Origin: Bacillota bacterium
Lineage (GTDB): Bacteria; Bacillota; Clostridia; Oscillospirales; CAG-382
Length of the DNA stretch: 64,000 nucleotides
Reading direction: 5' to 3'
Assembly (NCBI GenBank): GCA_029550965.1
Contig: JAKPGJ010000022.1
Span: forward strand, 29,389-93,388
The notes under the pieces were generated by a model. That model was not told the origin of the DNA. It saw nothing but the letters and a program-made list of their open reading frames with translations, and made no database searches. The stretch's first letter is position 1. Each line of letters begins with the position of its first letter. Position numbers and translations under genes: made by a program. Positions 32,234-41,979 of the stretch are shown piece after piece.

Positions 32234-35056
32234 ATGGCATCGGAAATTGTTATCAAAGGCGCGAGAGTTCACAACCTCAAGAACATCTCGCTCACCCTTC
32301 CAAGAGATAAATTTATCGTTTTTACCGGGATTTCGGGTTCCGGCAAGTCGTCTTTGGCGTTTGACACGATTTACGCCGAAGGGCACCGCCGTTTTGTCGA
32401 GTCGCTTTCGTCCTACGCCAGACAGTTTCTCGGACAGCTGGACAAGCCCGACGTGGATATGATCGAGGGGCTTTCGCCCGCCATTTCCATCGACCAGAAA
32501 ACCACGTCGAAGAACCCGCGCTCGACGGTAGGCACGGTGACCGAAATATACGATTATATGCGTCTTCTATACGCAAGAATCGGCGTTCCGCACTGCCCGA
32601 TTTGCGGCGAGGTGATCAAACAGCAGTCGGTTGACGAAATCGTCGATAAAATTATGCAGCTGGAAGAGGGAACCCGCTTTATGGTGCTCGCGCCGGTCGT
32701 GTCCGCGAAAAAGGGCATGCACGAGAAAGTGCTTGCGGACGCCGTTAAAAGCGGTTACGTCCGCGCGCGCATCGACGGCAACATGTACGAGCTGTCGGAG
32801 AAAATAGAGCTGGACAAGAACAAAAAGCACGATATCGACATCGTCGTGGACAGGCTCGTCATGCGCAAGGAGAACATTCTCTCCAGACTGACCGACAGCA
32901 TCGAAACGGCGTCCCGTTTGTCCGACGGAATCATAAAGATTCTGATTGTGGACGAATCGGCGGGCGAGAACGAAGAAAATGAAATGGTTTTCAGCCAGAA
33001 TTACGCCTGCAAAACGCACGGCATTTCGCTCGGCGAACTCACGCCGCGCATGTTTTCGTTCAACAGCCCGTTCGGCGCCTGCGAGGCCTGCGGCGGTCTG
33101 GGCGAGAACTTTGTGGTTTCGCCGGACAAGGTGATCCCGGACAAGAAACTGTCTTTGTTCGGCGGTGCGATTATCTGCAACGGCTTTAAGTCCATCGAAG
33201 CGGGCAGTTATCTAGGCAATATCCTCAACATGGTCGGAAAGTTTTATAATTTTGACATTCACAAGCCGATTTGCGAATATTCTCCCGAGGCGCTGTCGGT
33301 TCTGTATTACGGCAACCTGAGCAAAAACCGCGCGTTCGGCGAGCCGAAATTCGAAGGAATTCTGAACCTGATCAAACGCCGGTACGAGCAGAACGCCTCC
33401 TTTGAAGTGCGGGAGTATTACGAAGAGTTCATGGAGAACGTGCCCTGTCCGGTCTGCAACGGAAAAAGGCTTAAAAAGGAATCGCTCGCGGTAACGGTGG
33501 GCGGAAAGAACATCAGCGAGCTGTGCGATTTTAGCATTTCGCAGCTGAAGAATTTCTTTACGGACCTCAAACTGTCCAACACCGAGGAAACCATCGCGAA
33601 GGAAATCAAAAAGGAAATCAACAGCCGGCTCGGCTTTTTGGAGAGCGTAGGGCTGGACTACCTGACCCTTTCCAGAAGCGCCGGCACGCTTTCCGGCGGG
33701 GAAGCGCAGAGAATCCGGCTGGCCACGCAGATCGGCTCTTCGCTGGTCGGCGTGCTGTATATCCTTGACGAGCCCAGCATCGGGCTTCACCAGCGGGACA
33801 ATTACAAGCTGATTAATACATTAAAGAAACTGCGTGATCTCGGCAACACGGTCATCGTGGTCGAGCACGACGAGGACACCATGCTCGCCGCCGACTATCT
33901 GGTGGATATCGGGCCGAGAGCCGGCGTTCACGGCGGAGAAGTCATCTTCACCGGACCGCCTTCGGAGATTGTGAAGTGCGAGCAGTCCATCACCGGGCAG
34001 TATTTGTCCGGCAAAAAGAAAATCCCCGTGCCGGCGACGCGCAGGCCCGGAAACGGAAAGTTCCTGACTGTTTACGGCGCGCAGGAGCATAACCTGAAAA
34101 ACATCGACGTATCGTTCCCGCTCGGCTGCTTTATCTGCGTGACCGGCGTTTCGGGTTCGGGAAAAAGTTCGCTGGTCAACTCCATCCTCTACAACGCGCT
34201 CGCCAAAAAACTGGGCAGAGTGAGCGCGATCCCCGGAAAACACAGAGAGATAACCGGCGCCGAGGAAATCGACAAGGTCATCAACATCGACCAGTCGCCG
34301 ATCGGCAGGACGCCGCGCTCCAACCCGGCGACCTACACCGGACTGTTCGCGGACATCCGCGGCGTGTTCGCCGCGACGCCCGAGGCGAAGGCGAGGGGAT
34401 ACAAAGAGGGAAGGTTCTCCTTCAACGTCAAGGGCGGACGCTGCGAAGCCTGCGAAGGCGATGGAACCATTTTGATTGAAATGCACTTCCTGCCCGACGT
34501 TTACGTCACCTGCGACGTCTGCAAGGGCAAGCGATACAACCGCGAAACGCTGGAAGTGAAGTATAAAGGCAAAAATATATACGACGTGCTCGAGATGACG
34601 GTGGACGAGGGCATGAAGTTCTTCGAGAACTATCCGTCCATATACCGCAGATTAAAGACCCTGTCCGACGTCGGTCTTGGCTATATCAAAATCGGACAGT
34701 CTTCGACGACGCTCTCGGGCGGCGAAGCGCAGCGCGTCAAGCTCGCAACCGAGCTTTCCAAGCGCAGCACCGGCCGGACTTTGTACGTACTCGACGAGCC
34801 GACAACGGGACTGCACACCGCCGACGTGGACAAGCTGCGCGAGGTGCTGCAGAGACTGGTGGACGCGGGCAACACGGTCGTGGTGATCGAGCACAATCTT
34901 GACCTGATTAAAACGGCGGATTATATTATAGATTTAGGACCGGAGGGCGGCGACCGCGGCGGATACGTCGTGGCGACCGGAACTCCTGAGCAGGTGGCTA
35001 AGGTTGAGAACTCCTATACCGGTCAATATCTAAAGAAAATCCTTGCGAAAAAATAG
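32234..35056 (+). CDS. uvrA: Excinuclease ABC subunit A
   Basis: UvrA is the ABC-type ATPase dimer that finds lesions and loads UvrB. The 940-residue protein has both nucleotide-binding domains: Walker [13 protein letters not shown] and [12 protein letters not shown], and signatures [12 protein letters not shown] and [12 protein letters not shown]. Zinc-binding cysteines are seen in [23 protein letters not shown], and CEACEGDG...CDVCKGKRY. It is co-transcribed with uvrB. The next gene follows after 21 bases. Confidence 0.97.
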   Translation: MASEIVIKGARVHNLKNISLTLPRDKFIVFTGISGSGKSSLAFDTIYAEGHRRFVESLSSYARQFLGQLDKPDVDMIEGLSPAISIDQKTTSKNPRSTVGTVTEIYDYMRLLYARIGVPHCPICGEVIKQQSVDEIVDKIMQLEEGTRFMVLAPVVSAKKGMHEKVLADAVKSGYVRARIDGNMYELSEKIELDKNKKHDIDIVVDRLVMRKENILSRLTDSIETASRLSDGIIKILIVDESAGENEENEMVFSQNYACKTHGISLGELTPRMFSFNSPFGACEACGGLGENFVVSPDKVIPDKKLSLFGGAIICNGFKSIEAGSYLGNILNMVGKFYNFDIHKPICEYSPEALSVLYYGNLSKNRAFGEPKFEGILNLIKRRYEQNASFEVREYYEEFMENVPCPVCNGKRLKKESLAVTVGGKNISELCDFSISQLKNFFTDLKLSNTEETIAKEIKKEINSRLGFLESVGLDYLTLSRSAGTLSGGEAQRIRLATQIGSSLVGVLYILDEPSIGLHQRDNYKLINTLKKLRDLGNTVIVVEHDEDTMLAADYLVDIGPRAGVHGGEVIFTGPPSEIVKCEQSITGQYLSGKKKIPVPATRRPGNGKFLTVYGAQEHNLKNIDVSFPLGCFICVTGVSGSGKSSLVNSILYNALAKKLGRVSAIPGKHREITGAEEIDKVINIDQSPIGRTPRSNPATYTGLFADIRGVFAATPEAKARGYKEGRFSFNVKGGRCEACEGDGTILIEMHFLPDVYVTCDVCKGKRYNRETLEVKYKGKNIYDVLEMTVDEGMKFFENYPSIYRRLKTLSDVGLGYIKIGQSSTTLSGGEAQRVKLATELSKRSTGRTLYVLDEPTTGLHTADVDKLREVLQRLVDAGNTVVVIEHNLDLIKTADYIIDLGPEGGDRGGYVVATGTPEQVAKVENSYTGQYLKKILAKK

Positions 35057-35077
35057 TTTTGAAGGGAAAATAATTCA

Positions 35078-36919
35078 TTGAAAAACGATCGATACGCACA
35101 TCTGTTGAAAAATGTCGAAAAGCCGGGCAGATATATCGGCGGCGAGTACGGCGAGGTTGTCAAGGACAAAAACAGCGTGGATTTGCGCTTCTGTTTCTGC
35201 TTCCCCGATATCTACGAGATCGGCATGTCCAATCTGGGAATGAAGATTCTGACCGCAATCCTGAACAACACCGACTACTGCTGGTGCGAGCGCTGCTTTG
35301 CGCCGTGGGCGGACATGGAGGAACAGTTAAGAAAGACAAAAACCCCTCTTTTTGCGCTGGAGAGCGGCGACCCGCTGACCGAGTTCGACATCATCGGCTT
35401 TACGCTGCAGTATGAGCTTTCCTATACAAACGCTTTGAATATGCTCGACCTTGCGGGCATTCCGCTGTACGCCGCCGACCGCGGGGACGATTTGAACGCG
35501 TATCCGCTGATTATCGCGGGCGGTCCCTGCGCCTACAACCCCGAGCCGTTGGCGCCGTTTTTTGACCTGTTCGCAATCGGCGAGGGCGAGGAATCGCTGC
35601 CGGAGCTGGCCGAGCTGTACCTTGAATGCAAGAAACAGAATATGAAAAAGAGCGACTTTTTAAGAAAAGCCGCTCGGCTGGAGGGCTGTTATGTGCCATC
35701 GCTGTACGAAGTGACCTATCTGGCGGACGGCAGGATTGACAAGGTGACGCCGAAATACGACGACGTTCCCGCAAAGGTGAAAAAGCGCGTCGTGCAAGAC
35801 CTTGACAAAGCCTATTATCCGACCCAACCGACTGTGCCGTACCTGGACGTCGTGCACGACCGGATTATGCTCGAGGTGGTGCGCGGCTGCATCCGCGGCT
35901 GCCGGTTCTGCCAGGCGGGCATGGTGTACCGCCCCTACCGCGAGAAGTCGCCCGAAGCGCTGGACCGCTGCGCGCAGGCGCTGTTTGCGCACACCGGATA
36001 CAGCGAAATCTCGCTTTCATCATTGAGCATCAGCGATTACTCGGAACTCGACCCGCTGATTGACAGGCTGCTCAAGTGGACCGACGATAAAAAGGTCAGC
36101 CTTTCTCTGCCGTCCATGCGCATCGACGCTTTTTACGAGCAGCTGATGAAAAAGGTGATGAGCGTGCGCAAGAGCGGGCTGACCTTCGCGCCCGAAGCGG
36201 GCACCCAGCGGCTGCGGGACGTTATCAACAAGAACATCACCGAAGAAGAAATTCTGATCGCCTGCAGGAAGGCGTTCGACGCGGGCAGAAACGAGCTGAA
36301 GCTTTACTTTATGAACGGACTGCCCACCGAAACCGACGAGGACATTGTCGGAATCGCCGAGCTGGCGCAGAAAATCGTCGATTTGTTCTATTCCGAGAAG
36401 CGCCCGCACAGAAGCGTGGAGGTCACGGTCAGCGTTTCCTGCTTCGTGCCGAAACCCTTCACGCCCTTCCAGTGGGAGCCGCAGGACAGTCTGGAAAGCC
36501 TCGAGCGCAAGCAGGCGCTGTTGAAGAATTCGATTAGGACCAAGAAAATTACCTATAAATACCACGACGCGAAAACCTCCCGGCTGGAGTGTGTTTTTGC
36601 GCGCGGAGACCGGCGGCTTGCGCCGGCGCTTGCCGAAGCGGTCAGACAGGGGCAGCGCTTTGACAGCTGGGACGAGTTTTTCGACTACGACAAATGGATG
36701 AAGATTTTTGAGCAGACCGGCGTCGATCCCGATTTTTACACGACCAGAAGAATCGGCTTTGACGAAACCCTTCCCTGGGACCATATCGACATCGGCGTTA
36801 CCAAGCGGTTCCTCCGGCGGGAAGCGGAAAAAGCGTACGCCGGCGTACCCACGCCCGACTGCAGAACCCAGTGTTCCGGCTGCGGCGTAAAGTGTTTAGA
36901 GCGCAATATAAAATTATAA
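35078..36919 (+). CDS. B12-binding/radical SAM protein, TIGR03960 family
   Basis: A 613-residue protein with an N-terminal B12-binding-like domain (about 1-190) and a radical SAM core whose 4Fe-4S motif is VRGCIRGCRFCQAG (CxxxCxxC, about residue 269-276). The C-terminus holds four cysteines (DCRTQCSGCGVKC), possibly for an auxiliary cluster. It matches the TIGR03960 type, whose reaction is not established. TTG start with AAGGGA upstream. It is followed after 15 bases by its usual partner (DUF2344), which in some lineages is fused to it; a role in RNA or ribosome modification is suspected from gene neighbourhoods elsewhere. Confidence 0.86.
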   Translation: MKNDRYAHLLKNVEKPGRYIGGEYGEVVKDKNSVDLRFCFCFPDIYEIGMSNLGMKILTAILNNTDYCWCERCFAPWADMEEQLRKTKTPLFALESGDPLTEFDIIGFTLQYELSYTNALNMLDLAGIPLYAADRGDDLNAYPLIIAGGPCAYNPEPLAPFFDLFAIGEGEESLPELAELYLECKKQNMKKSDFLRKAARLEGCYVPSLYEVTYLADGRIDKVTPKYDDVPAKVKKRVVQDLDKAYYPTQPTVPYLDVVHDRIMLEVVRGCIRGCRFCQAGMVYRPYREKSPEALDRCAQALFAHTGYSEISLSSLSISDYSELDPLIDRLLKWTDDKKVSLSLPSMRIDAFYEQLMKKVMSVRKSGLTFAPEAGTQRLRDVINKNITEEEILIACRKAFDAGRNELKLYFMNGLPTETDEDIVGIAELAQKIVDLFYSEKRPHRSVEVTVSVSCFVPKPFTPFQWEPQDSLESLERKQALLKNSIRTKKITYKYHDAKTSRLECVFARGDRRLAPALAEAVRQGQRFDSWDEFFDYDKWMKIFEQTGVDPDFYTTRRIGFDETLPWDHIDIGVTKRFLRREAEKAYAGVPTPDCRTQCSGCGVKCLERNIKL

Positions 36920-36934
36920 ACAGGAAAAACGGCT

Positions 36935-37564
36935 ATGAAAACAATCAGAGTCTTTTTTAAAAAGACGGGAAACATCCGGTATATATCGCACCTTGACACG
37001 CAAAGGGCCATGATTCGGGCGCTGATGCGCAGCGGGCTTGACCTTGCGTATTCGGAAGGGTTTAATCCGCGCCCCAAAATCGTGTTCGCGCAGCCGCTTT
37101 CGATTTATCAGGAAAGCGAGTACGAGATATTTGATTTTAGAATAAACGGAGAGACGCCGCTAAAAGAGATCAGAGAAAAACTGACCGCCGCCATGCCGGA
37201 CGGCATCGAGGTCTTTAAGGTGGCGGAGCCGGTCAAAAAGCTGTCCGCGTGCGCCTGGGCGAGATATAGAATAACGCTGACTACGCGGAAAAGCGCCGCC
37301 GAGATACAAAACGCGCTTTCCGGCAGCATTACGGTTTTAAAGAAAACCAAGACCAAAGAGTTGTATTGCGACATCGCGGCGCAGATAAAGGAGTTGTCGG
37401 TTTATGAGCAGGACGGCAAAGTTGTCGTCGAAACCGTACTGCCCGCCGCCGGCAACAATTATCTGAACCCGAATTACATCGCCGCTTTTTTGGCGGATAA
37501 AATCGACGGCTTTTTCGTCCGCAGAATCTTTTTATACGACAGCGATGGAAAGCCGCTGGAATAG
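36935..37564 (+). CDS. TIGR03936/DUF2344 radical-SAM-associated protein
   Basis: A 209-residue protein with the family's opening FKKTGNIRYISHLDTQRAM and the GLDLAYSEGFNPRPKIVFAQPLS segment (key residues: SEGFNPRP). It always travels with the TIGR03960 radical SAM protein and presumably binds its substrate. In many Clostridia the pair is followed by ribonuclease G and rplU; here it is followed by an unrelated lipoprotein. Confidence 0.85.
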   Translation: MKTIRVFFKKTGNIRYISHLDTQRAMIRALMRSGLDLAYSEGFNPRPKIVFAQPLSIYQESEYEIFDFRINGETPLKEIREKLTAAMPDGIEVFKVAEPVKKLSACAWARYRITLTTRKSAAEIQNALSGSITVLKKTKTKELYCDIAAQIKELSVYEQDGKVVVETVLPAAGNNYLNPNYIAAFLADKIDGFFVRRIFLYDSDGKPLE

Positions 37565-37594
37565 GCTCCTGAATGAATTTTCTAAATAAATATA

Positions 37595-37623
37595 TTGATA
37601 TAATACCGGCTTTTTGGTATAAT
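37595..37623 (+). promoter_or_regulatory. Promoter of the 427-residue lipoprotein gene
   Basis: TTGATA at 37595-37600 and TATAAT at 37618-37623, spacer 17 bp. The expected start near 37630 lies just before a structured leader. Confidence 0.78.
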
Positions 37624-37636
37624 CAATAAAAGGCGA

Positions 37637-37677
37637 ACCGCTGGCAGGCATCCGTGTGGGTACTATGCCGAGCGGCT
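37637..37677 (+). promoter_or_regulatory. Two-tier hairpin in the leader of the lipoprotein gene
   Basis: CCGCT (37638-37642) pairs with AGCGG (37671-37675), and within it GGCAT (37647-37651) pairs with ATGCC (37665-37669), leaving a 4-base bulge and a 13-base G/T-rich loop. There is no T-run, so it is not a terminator. It occupies almost the whole leader. No known riboswitch class was recognised. Confidence 0.45.
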
Positions 37678-37705
37678 TCTGAAACACAGAAAGGCATGAA
37701 ACGTA

Positions 37706-38989
37706 TTGAAAAAAGCATTTGCTATCCTGCTGCTGACGCTGATGCTGGCGGGCTGCACGGTCCAGACCTACGATGATTTCGGCAAACCGTCCGCAGTATC
37801 GGAGGAAGTCATCAGCATTGAACAACAGGAAATCAGCGAAAACGACAGCCTGATTCCGACAGCGAAGAATCTGCTCGAAGCGGACAAAACCATCACCAAG
37901 CTGTTCGTCGGCGGGCTGTTGAGCGAGCTTGTTGACACGACAGGAAAAGACCCGTTGGAATATATACCCGCAACCGGCACGCAGTATGAGGATTTCAGCG
38001 TCATCGAAAGACTTCTGACCTCCACCTACACGGTCGCGAGCGGCGTTATCCAAAAATACTTATCCTTTCCCAAGTACGGGAACCATTCCATTATCTCAAA
38101 AAACGGAAAGACTTACTTCAGCTTCCACTACAAAGACGACTTTACCAGCGTAAATACCGACAATATTCTTGTCAGCGACGGCATCAACCGCAATCAGAAG
38201 ATTATCAACGCCGGCGCTTTTACCCTGACGATGGCGTATGACGGAAGCGCGTGGCTGTTGGAGAACAGCGTCTATTTTATTGAAAAGGAAAACCGGCAGC
38301 CTATGGAAAGCACCGCCGTCTTCCCGAAAATGAACCAGGGCAGCGCGGCGTCGCTGTCGGGGAAAATCCTGGTCGTTGAGGTTTTCGTCGCGGAAAACAA
38401 GGGAACCTTTACGCAGGAAAAAACCGACGCTTATGACCGGAAAATCAGGGAAAGCCTGAGTTTTATCCTGAACTCGGCCATCGAGCACAGGGGCAGCTTT
38501 TCCTTCGACGTCGAGCAGCTGTACTTCTCGTACAGCCAGACCGTCACTTTCTCAACCGAAGAGCCGTACGCGTTTGACCGGGTGTTGGCGGCTACGAAGT
38601 ACGGAGACCTCGATGGGTATATCAAGCAAAACATCGACGTGTCCGGTTACGACGAGTATTTTGCCGTTATATGCGCGGACAAGACGGGAACCGGCTTCGC
38701 TTTGCCCTATTCGGCGGGCGATTCGGAAGTCTTCAAGGCCGAACGGTGCGTTTTGTTCGCAAACGACGACGCCGGTCTTTTGACAAAGAACATTCTTTCG
38801 CTGTTCGGCGCGCAGGAGCAGACGGACGCGTATCTGGCAAGGCTTTTAAAAAGCTATGTTGCGAACGAGATTATGTTCGCGCCTTCGCTGTCCGACGCGG
38901 TCGTCAGCGAGCTTACCGCGTATCAGACCGGCATGACGAAATATCTGGACGAACAGTTCAACTTGTTCATACCCGAAACCAACGGATGA
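37706..38989 (+). CDS. Predicted lipoprotein of unknown function
   Basis: A 427-residue protein exported as a lipoprotein: TTG start, hydrophobic core and LAGC lipobox (Cys about 15). The mature part is a mixed alpha/beta chain without recognisable domain motifs. The early YPNG...-like part (about 100-190) reads as a beta-sheet with YFSFHYKDDF, and residues 215-410 include a DYR-like segment and a hydrophilic helical end. It has a strong promoter and a structured leader of its own and sits just before pyrH with no evident terminator. Family not recognised. Confidence 0.68.
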   Translation: MKKAFAILLLTLMLAGCTVQTYDDFGKPSAVSEEVISIEQQEISENDSLIPTAKNLLEADKTITKLFVGGLLSELVDTTGKDPLEYIPATGTQYEDFSVIERLLTSTYTVASGVIQKYLSFPKYGNHSIISKNGKTYFSFHYKDDFTSVNTDNILVSDGINRNQKIINAGAFTLTMAYDGSAWLLENSVYFIEKENRQPMESTAVFPKMNQGSAASLSGKILVVEVFVAENKGTFTQEKTDAYDRKIRESLSFILNSAIEHRGSFSFDVEQLYFSYSQTVTFSTEEPYAFDRVLAATKYGDLDGYIKQNIDVSGYDEYFAVICADKTGTGFALPYSAGDSEVFKAERCVLFANDDAGLLTKNILSLFGAQEQTDAYLARLLKSYVANEIMFAPSLSDAVVSELTAYQTGMTKYLDEQFNLFIPETNG

Positions 38990-39123
38990 CGCAGAACCGT
39001 TTTGGGCCGCTCCCGCTTTTTGCTTTCGCGCCGCTCCCTCGGGAAGAGAAGAGAGTTTTTTTCGTCGGGGGAACCCGCCCGAAACTGACAACTTGATTTT
39101 TTAAATAAAAGGATGGGGTCTTT

Positions 39124-39858
39124 TTGAGTAAGGAAAACGAGAACGTTCGATACAAAAGAGTGCTTTTGAAATTGAGCGGAGAAGCGCTCGCCGGAGACGG
39201 GAAAATTCTAAACGGCGAATTCCTTGAGAAAGTGAGCGCGGAGATTAAAAAATGCGCGGACATGGGCGTTCAGTTCGCGATCGTCATCGGCGCCGGCAAC
39301 ATCTGGCGCGGCGCAAGGCAGGGCGGGCTGAAAATCGACCGCGTACGCGGCGACCATATGGGCATGCTCGCGACCGTGATTAACGCGCTCGCGCTTCAGG
39401 ATTATCTGATTAAAGCGGGGCTGAAAACCCGGGTCATGAGCCCGTTTGCAATTCAGCAGGTGTGCGAGACGTATTCGCAGTACAAAGCCATCGAAGCGCT
39501 TGAAAACGGGGAAGCGGTGATTATCCCCTGCGGGGTCGGGTATCCTTACTTTTCGACCGACACCGGCATGATGCTCCGGGCGGCGGAATTAAAGTGCGAC
39601 TGCGCGCTCGCCGCGAAAAACGTGGACGGCATTTACGACAAGGACCCGAACAAATACCCGGACGCGAAAAAGTACGACGCGCTGACCTATGAGGAAGCGC
39701 TGAATAAAAACTTAAAAGCGCTGGACGCCGCGGCGTCTGCGATCGGAATGGAAAACGACATCAAAGTGCTCGCCTTCGCGCTTGAAACGCCGGAAAATAT
39801 TACGAGCGCGATTAAGGGCGAGAATATCGGAACAATTTTATCCAACGAAAAAATATAA
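39124..39858 (+). CDS. pyrH: UMP kinase
   Basis: The 244-residue amino-acid-kinase-fold enzyme phosphorylates UMP to UDP. Landmarks: YKRVLLKLSGEALAGD, VIGAGNIWRGARQGG, DHMGMLATVINALALQDYL, and YFSTDTGMMLRAAE with AKNVDGIYDKDP. TTG start with AAGGATGGGG upstream. It begins the pyrH-frr-uppS-cdsA-dxr-rseP-ispG-polC run; the usual upstream rpsB-tsf are absent. Confidence 0.96.
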   Translation: MSKENENVRYKRVLLKLSGEALAGDGKILNGEFLEKVSAEIKKCADMGVQFAIVIGAGNIWRGARQGGLKIDRVRGDHMGMLATVINALALQDYLIKAGLKTRVMSPFAIQQVCETYSQYKAIEALENGEAVIIPCGVGYPYFSTDTGMMLRAAELKCDCALAAKNVDGIYDKDPNKYPDAKKYDALTYEEALNKNLKALDAAASAIGMENDIKVLAFALETPENITSAIKGENIGTILSNEKI

Positions 39859-39870
39859 GGAGGAGTAACC

Positions 39871-40425
39871 ATGAAATTTGACCTTACGCCTTATGAAGAA
39901 AAAATGAAAAAAACCATTGCCGCTCTTGCTGACGAGTTGGGCGGAATCAGAGTCGGCAGAGCGAGCGCAAAGGTTCTTGAAAAAATCAAGGTCCCTTATT
40001 ACGGAACGCCGACGCCGATAGAAGGTGTAGCGACCATCAAGACGCTTGACGCGAGAACATTGATGATTACACCGTGGGAAGCCTCTGTACTCAAAGAGAT
40101 TGAAAAAGCGATTTTGGCGTCTGATCTCGGACTGAATCCGCAGAACGACGGAAAATCAATAAAGCTGGTGTTCCCGTCTTTGACCGAGGAGCGCAGAAAA
40201 GAGCTGACCAAGCAGGTCGCAAAAATCGGCGAGGAATCCAAGGTTGCCCTTCGTAACATTCGCCGCGACGCAAACGATAAAATCAAAGAGCAGAAGAAGA
40301 ATTCGCTCCTGACGGAGGACGAACAGAAAGTCGCCGAGAAGAACGTTCAGGAGCTTACCGACAAGTACATTAAGGAAGTTGACGCGCTGGTCGAGAAAAA
40401 AGACAAGGAAATCATGGAATTTTAA
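39871..40425 (+). CDS. frr: Ribosome recycling factor
   Basis: A 184-residue tRNA-mimic that with EF-G splits post-termination ribosomes. It has the family's GGIRVGRASAKVLEKIKVPYYGTPTP segment (key: RVGRA and YYGTPTP), LTEERRKELTKQVAKIGEE and the C-terminal DKYIKEVDALVEKKDKEI. AAGGAGG precedes the ATG. Confidence 0.97.
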   Translation: MKFDLTPYEEKMKKTIAALADELGGIRVGRASAKVLEKIKVPYYGTPTPIEGVATIKTLDARTLMITPWEASVLKEIEKAILASDLGLNPQNDGKSIKLVFPSLTEERRKELTKQVAKIGEESKVALRNIRRDANDKIKEQKKNSLLTEDEQKVAEKNVQELTDKYIKEVDALVEKKDKEIMEF

Positions 40426-40427
40426 TT

Positions 40428-41132
40428 ATGCCGGCAGCACAGATGAAAAAACCGGAGGTTATACCGCCGCACATTGCCATAATCATGGACGGGAACGGGC
40501 GCTGGGCAGCCAGGCGAATGCTGCCCCGTTCGGCCGGGCACAAAGCCGGTTTTGACAATTTCGTTTCCATTGTCAGAGAGTGCGGGAAATTAGGCGTATC
40601 CTATTTGACGGTTTACGCTTTTTCCACCGAAAACTGGCAGCGCGACAAACAGGAAGTCGAGTATCTGATCCGGCTGATGAACAGCGGAATGACCAGTTTT
40701 CTGCCGGAAATGAAGAAAAACAACATACGCTTAAAGCTGTGCGGCGACCTTTCGCGCTTTGACGAGCAGTCCCGCAAAATGCTCGACAACTGTGTCGAGA
40801 CTTTGAAAGACAACACCGGAATGGTGCTTTCGATCTGCCTTTCGTACGGCGGCAGGCAGGAGATTCTGCAGGCGGTCAATCGGCTGCTGGACGAAGGGAA
40901 AAAGAATATAAACGAAGAAGATTTCAGAAAATATCTTTATACCGCGGACATACCCGATCCCGATCTCATTATCCGCACCAGCGGTGAAATCAGGATTTCG
41001 AATTTTCTGCTCTGGCAGAGCGCATACGCGGAGTATTACTTCACCGACGTGTTGTGGCCCGACTTTAACAAGGAAGAACTGTACAGGGCCATCAACGATT
41101 ACGGCAGGCGCAGCCGCAGATTTGGAAAATAA
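40428..41132 (+). CDS. uppS: Isoprenyl transferase (undecaprenyl diphosphate synthase)
   Basis: A 234-residue cis-prenyltransferase that builds the C55 lipid carrier for wall polymers. Motifs: IAIIMDGNGRWA (catalytic Asp), RSAGHKAGFDN, LTVYAFSTENW, and IRTSGEIRISNFLLWQSAYAE. The start is two bases after frr, so coupling is likely; an in-frame ATG at 40443 is an alternative. Confidence 0.96.
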   Translation: MPAAQMKKPEVIPPHIAIIMDGNGRWAARRMLPRSAGHKAGFDNFVSIVRECGKLGVSYLTVYAFSTENWQRDKQEVEYLIRLMNSGMTSFLPEMKKNNIRLKLCGDLSRFDEQSRKMLDNCVETLKDNTGMVLSICLSYGGRQEILQAVNRLLDEGKKNINEEDFRKYLYTADIPDPDLIIRTSGEIRISNFLLWQSAYAEYYFTDVLWPDFNKEELYRAINDYGRRSRRFGK

Positions 41133-41150
41133 AAACGAAGGGGTTCGGGG

Positions 41151-41948
41151 ATGGGAAAAAGAATTCTTACCGGCGTAGTAGCGTTATTCCTGCTTGTGCC
41201 GGTTTTGTACTTTTCGGAAACCATGGCGTTTCCGGTCATATTCGGCGTCCTTGCGGCTATCGCGGTTTATGAGTTCGCAAACTGCGCGGGGTTCAAGGGC
41301 GCAAGAGCGTTGGTCGCTTTGCCGCTGATCCTTACGGCGGCGGCAATGCCGCCTTTGGCGCGAAGCAGCAACAACCAGCAGTGGCTGGTGTTGATCTGCC
41401 TTGGCGTGTTTATCTATCTCATTTTTGTTGCTGTGTTCGGGTACGGCAAGATAAACGTTACGGATATTAGCGCTTTGTTTTTCGGATTCGTTTACACGGC
41501 GGTGGCGTTTTCGCTGCTTGTCGTCGTGCGGGACAGCGCGCCGGAGCGGTATCTCTTAGTTTTCATTGCCGCGTGGAGCACGGACACATTTGCGTATTTC
41601 GGCGGGTATTTGTTTGGAAACCGCAAGCTTTGCCCGAATCTCAGTCCGAAAAAAACCGTCGCGGGCGCTATCGCCGGCGTTGTCGGAGCGGTTGCCAGTT
41701 TTATGGTTTTCGGGCTGATTGTCGTCGGACAGGGCGGGTCGTTTGATTTTGCAAAATACTGCGCTTACGCGGTCATCGCGTCTGTCGCTTCGCAGACGGG
41801 CGACCTGGCGGCTTCCGCAATCAAGCGGCATTACGGCGTCAAGGATTACGGAAACCTGTTTCCGGGTCACGGCGGCGTGCTCGACCGGTTCGACAGCATT
41901 CTGTTTTTAACCGTCGGCGCATATATTCTTTTGACGGTTCTGCATTGA
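41151..41948 (+). CDS. cdsA: Phosphatidate cytidylyltransferase
   Basis: A 265-residue polytopic enzyme making CDP-diacylglycerol from phosphatidate and CTP. The conserved C-terminal signature is intact: SQTGDLAASAIKRHYGVKDYGNLFPGHGG...DRFDS, and the DTFAYFGGYLFG segment precedes it. About seven transmembrane helices. Confidence 0.95.
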   Translation: MGKRILTGVVALFLLVPVLYFSETMAFPVIFGVLAAIAVYEFANCAGFKGARALVALPLILTAAAMPPLARSSNNQQWLVLICLGVFIYLIFVAVFGYGKINVTDISALFFGFVYTAVAFSLLVVVRDSAPERYLLVFIAAWSTDTFAYFGGYLFGNRKLCPNLSPKKTVAGAIAGVVGAVASFMVFGLIVVGQGGSFDFAKYCAYAVIASVASQTGDLAASAIKRHYGVKDYGNLFPGHGGVLDRFDSILFLTVGAYILLTVLH

Positions 41949-41979
41949 TACATAAAAAGAAAATGATTGAGGTTCCTCA

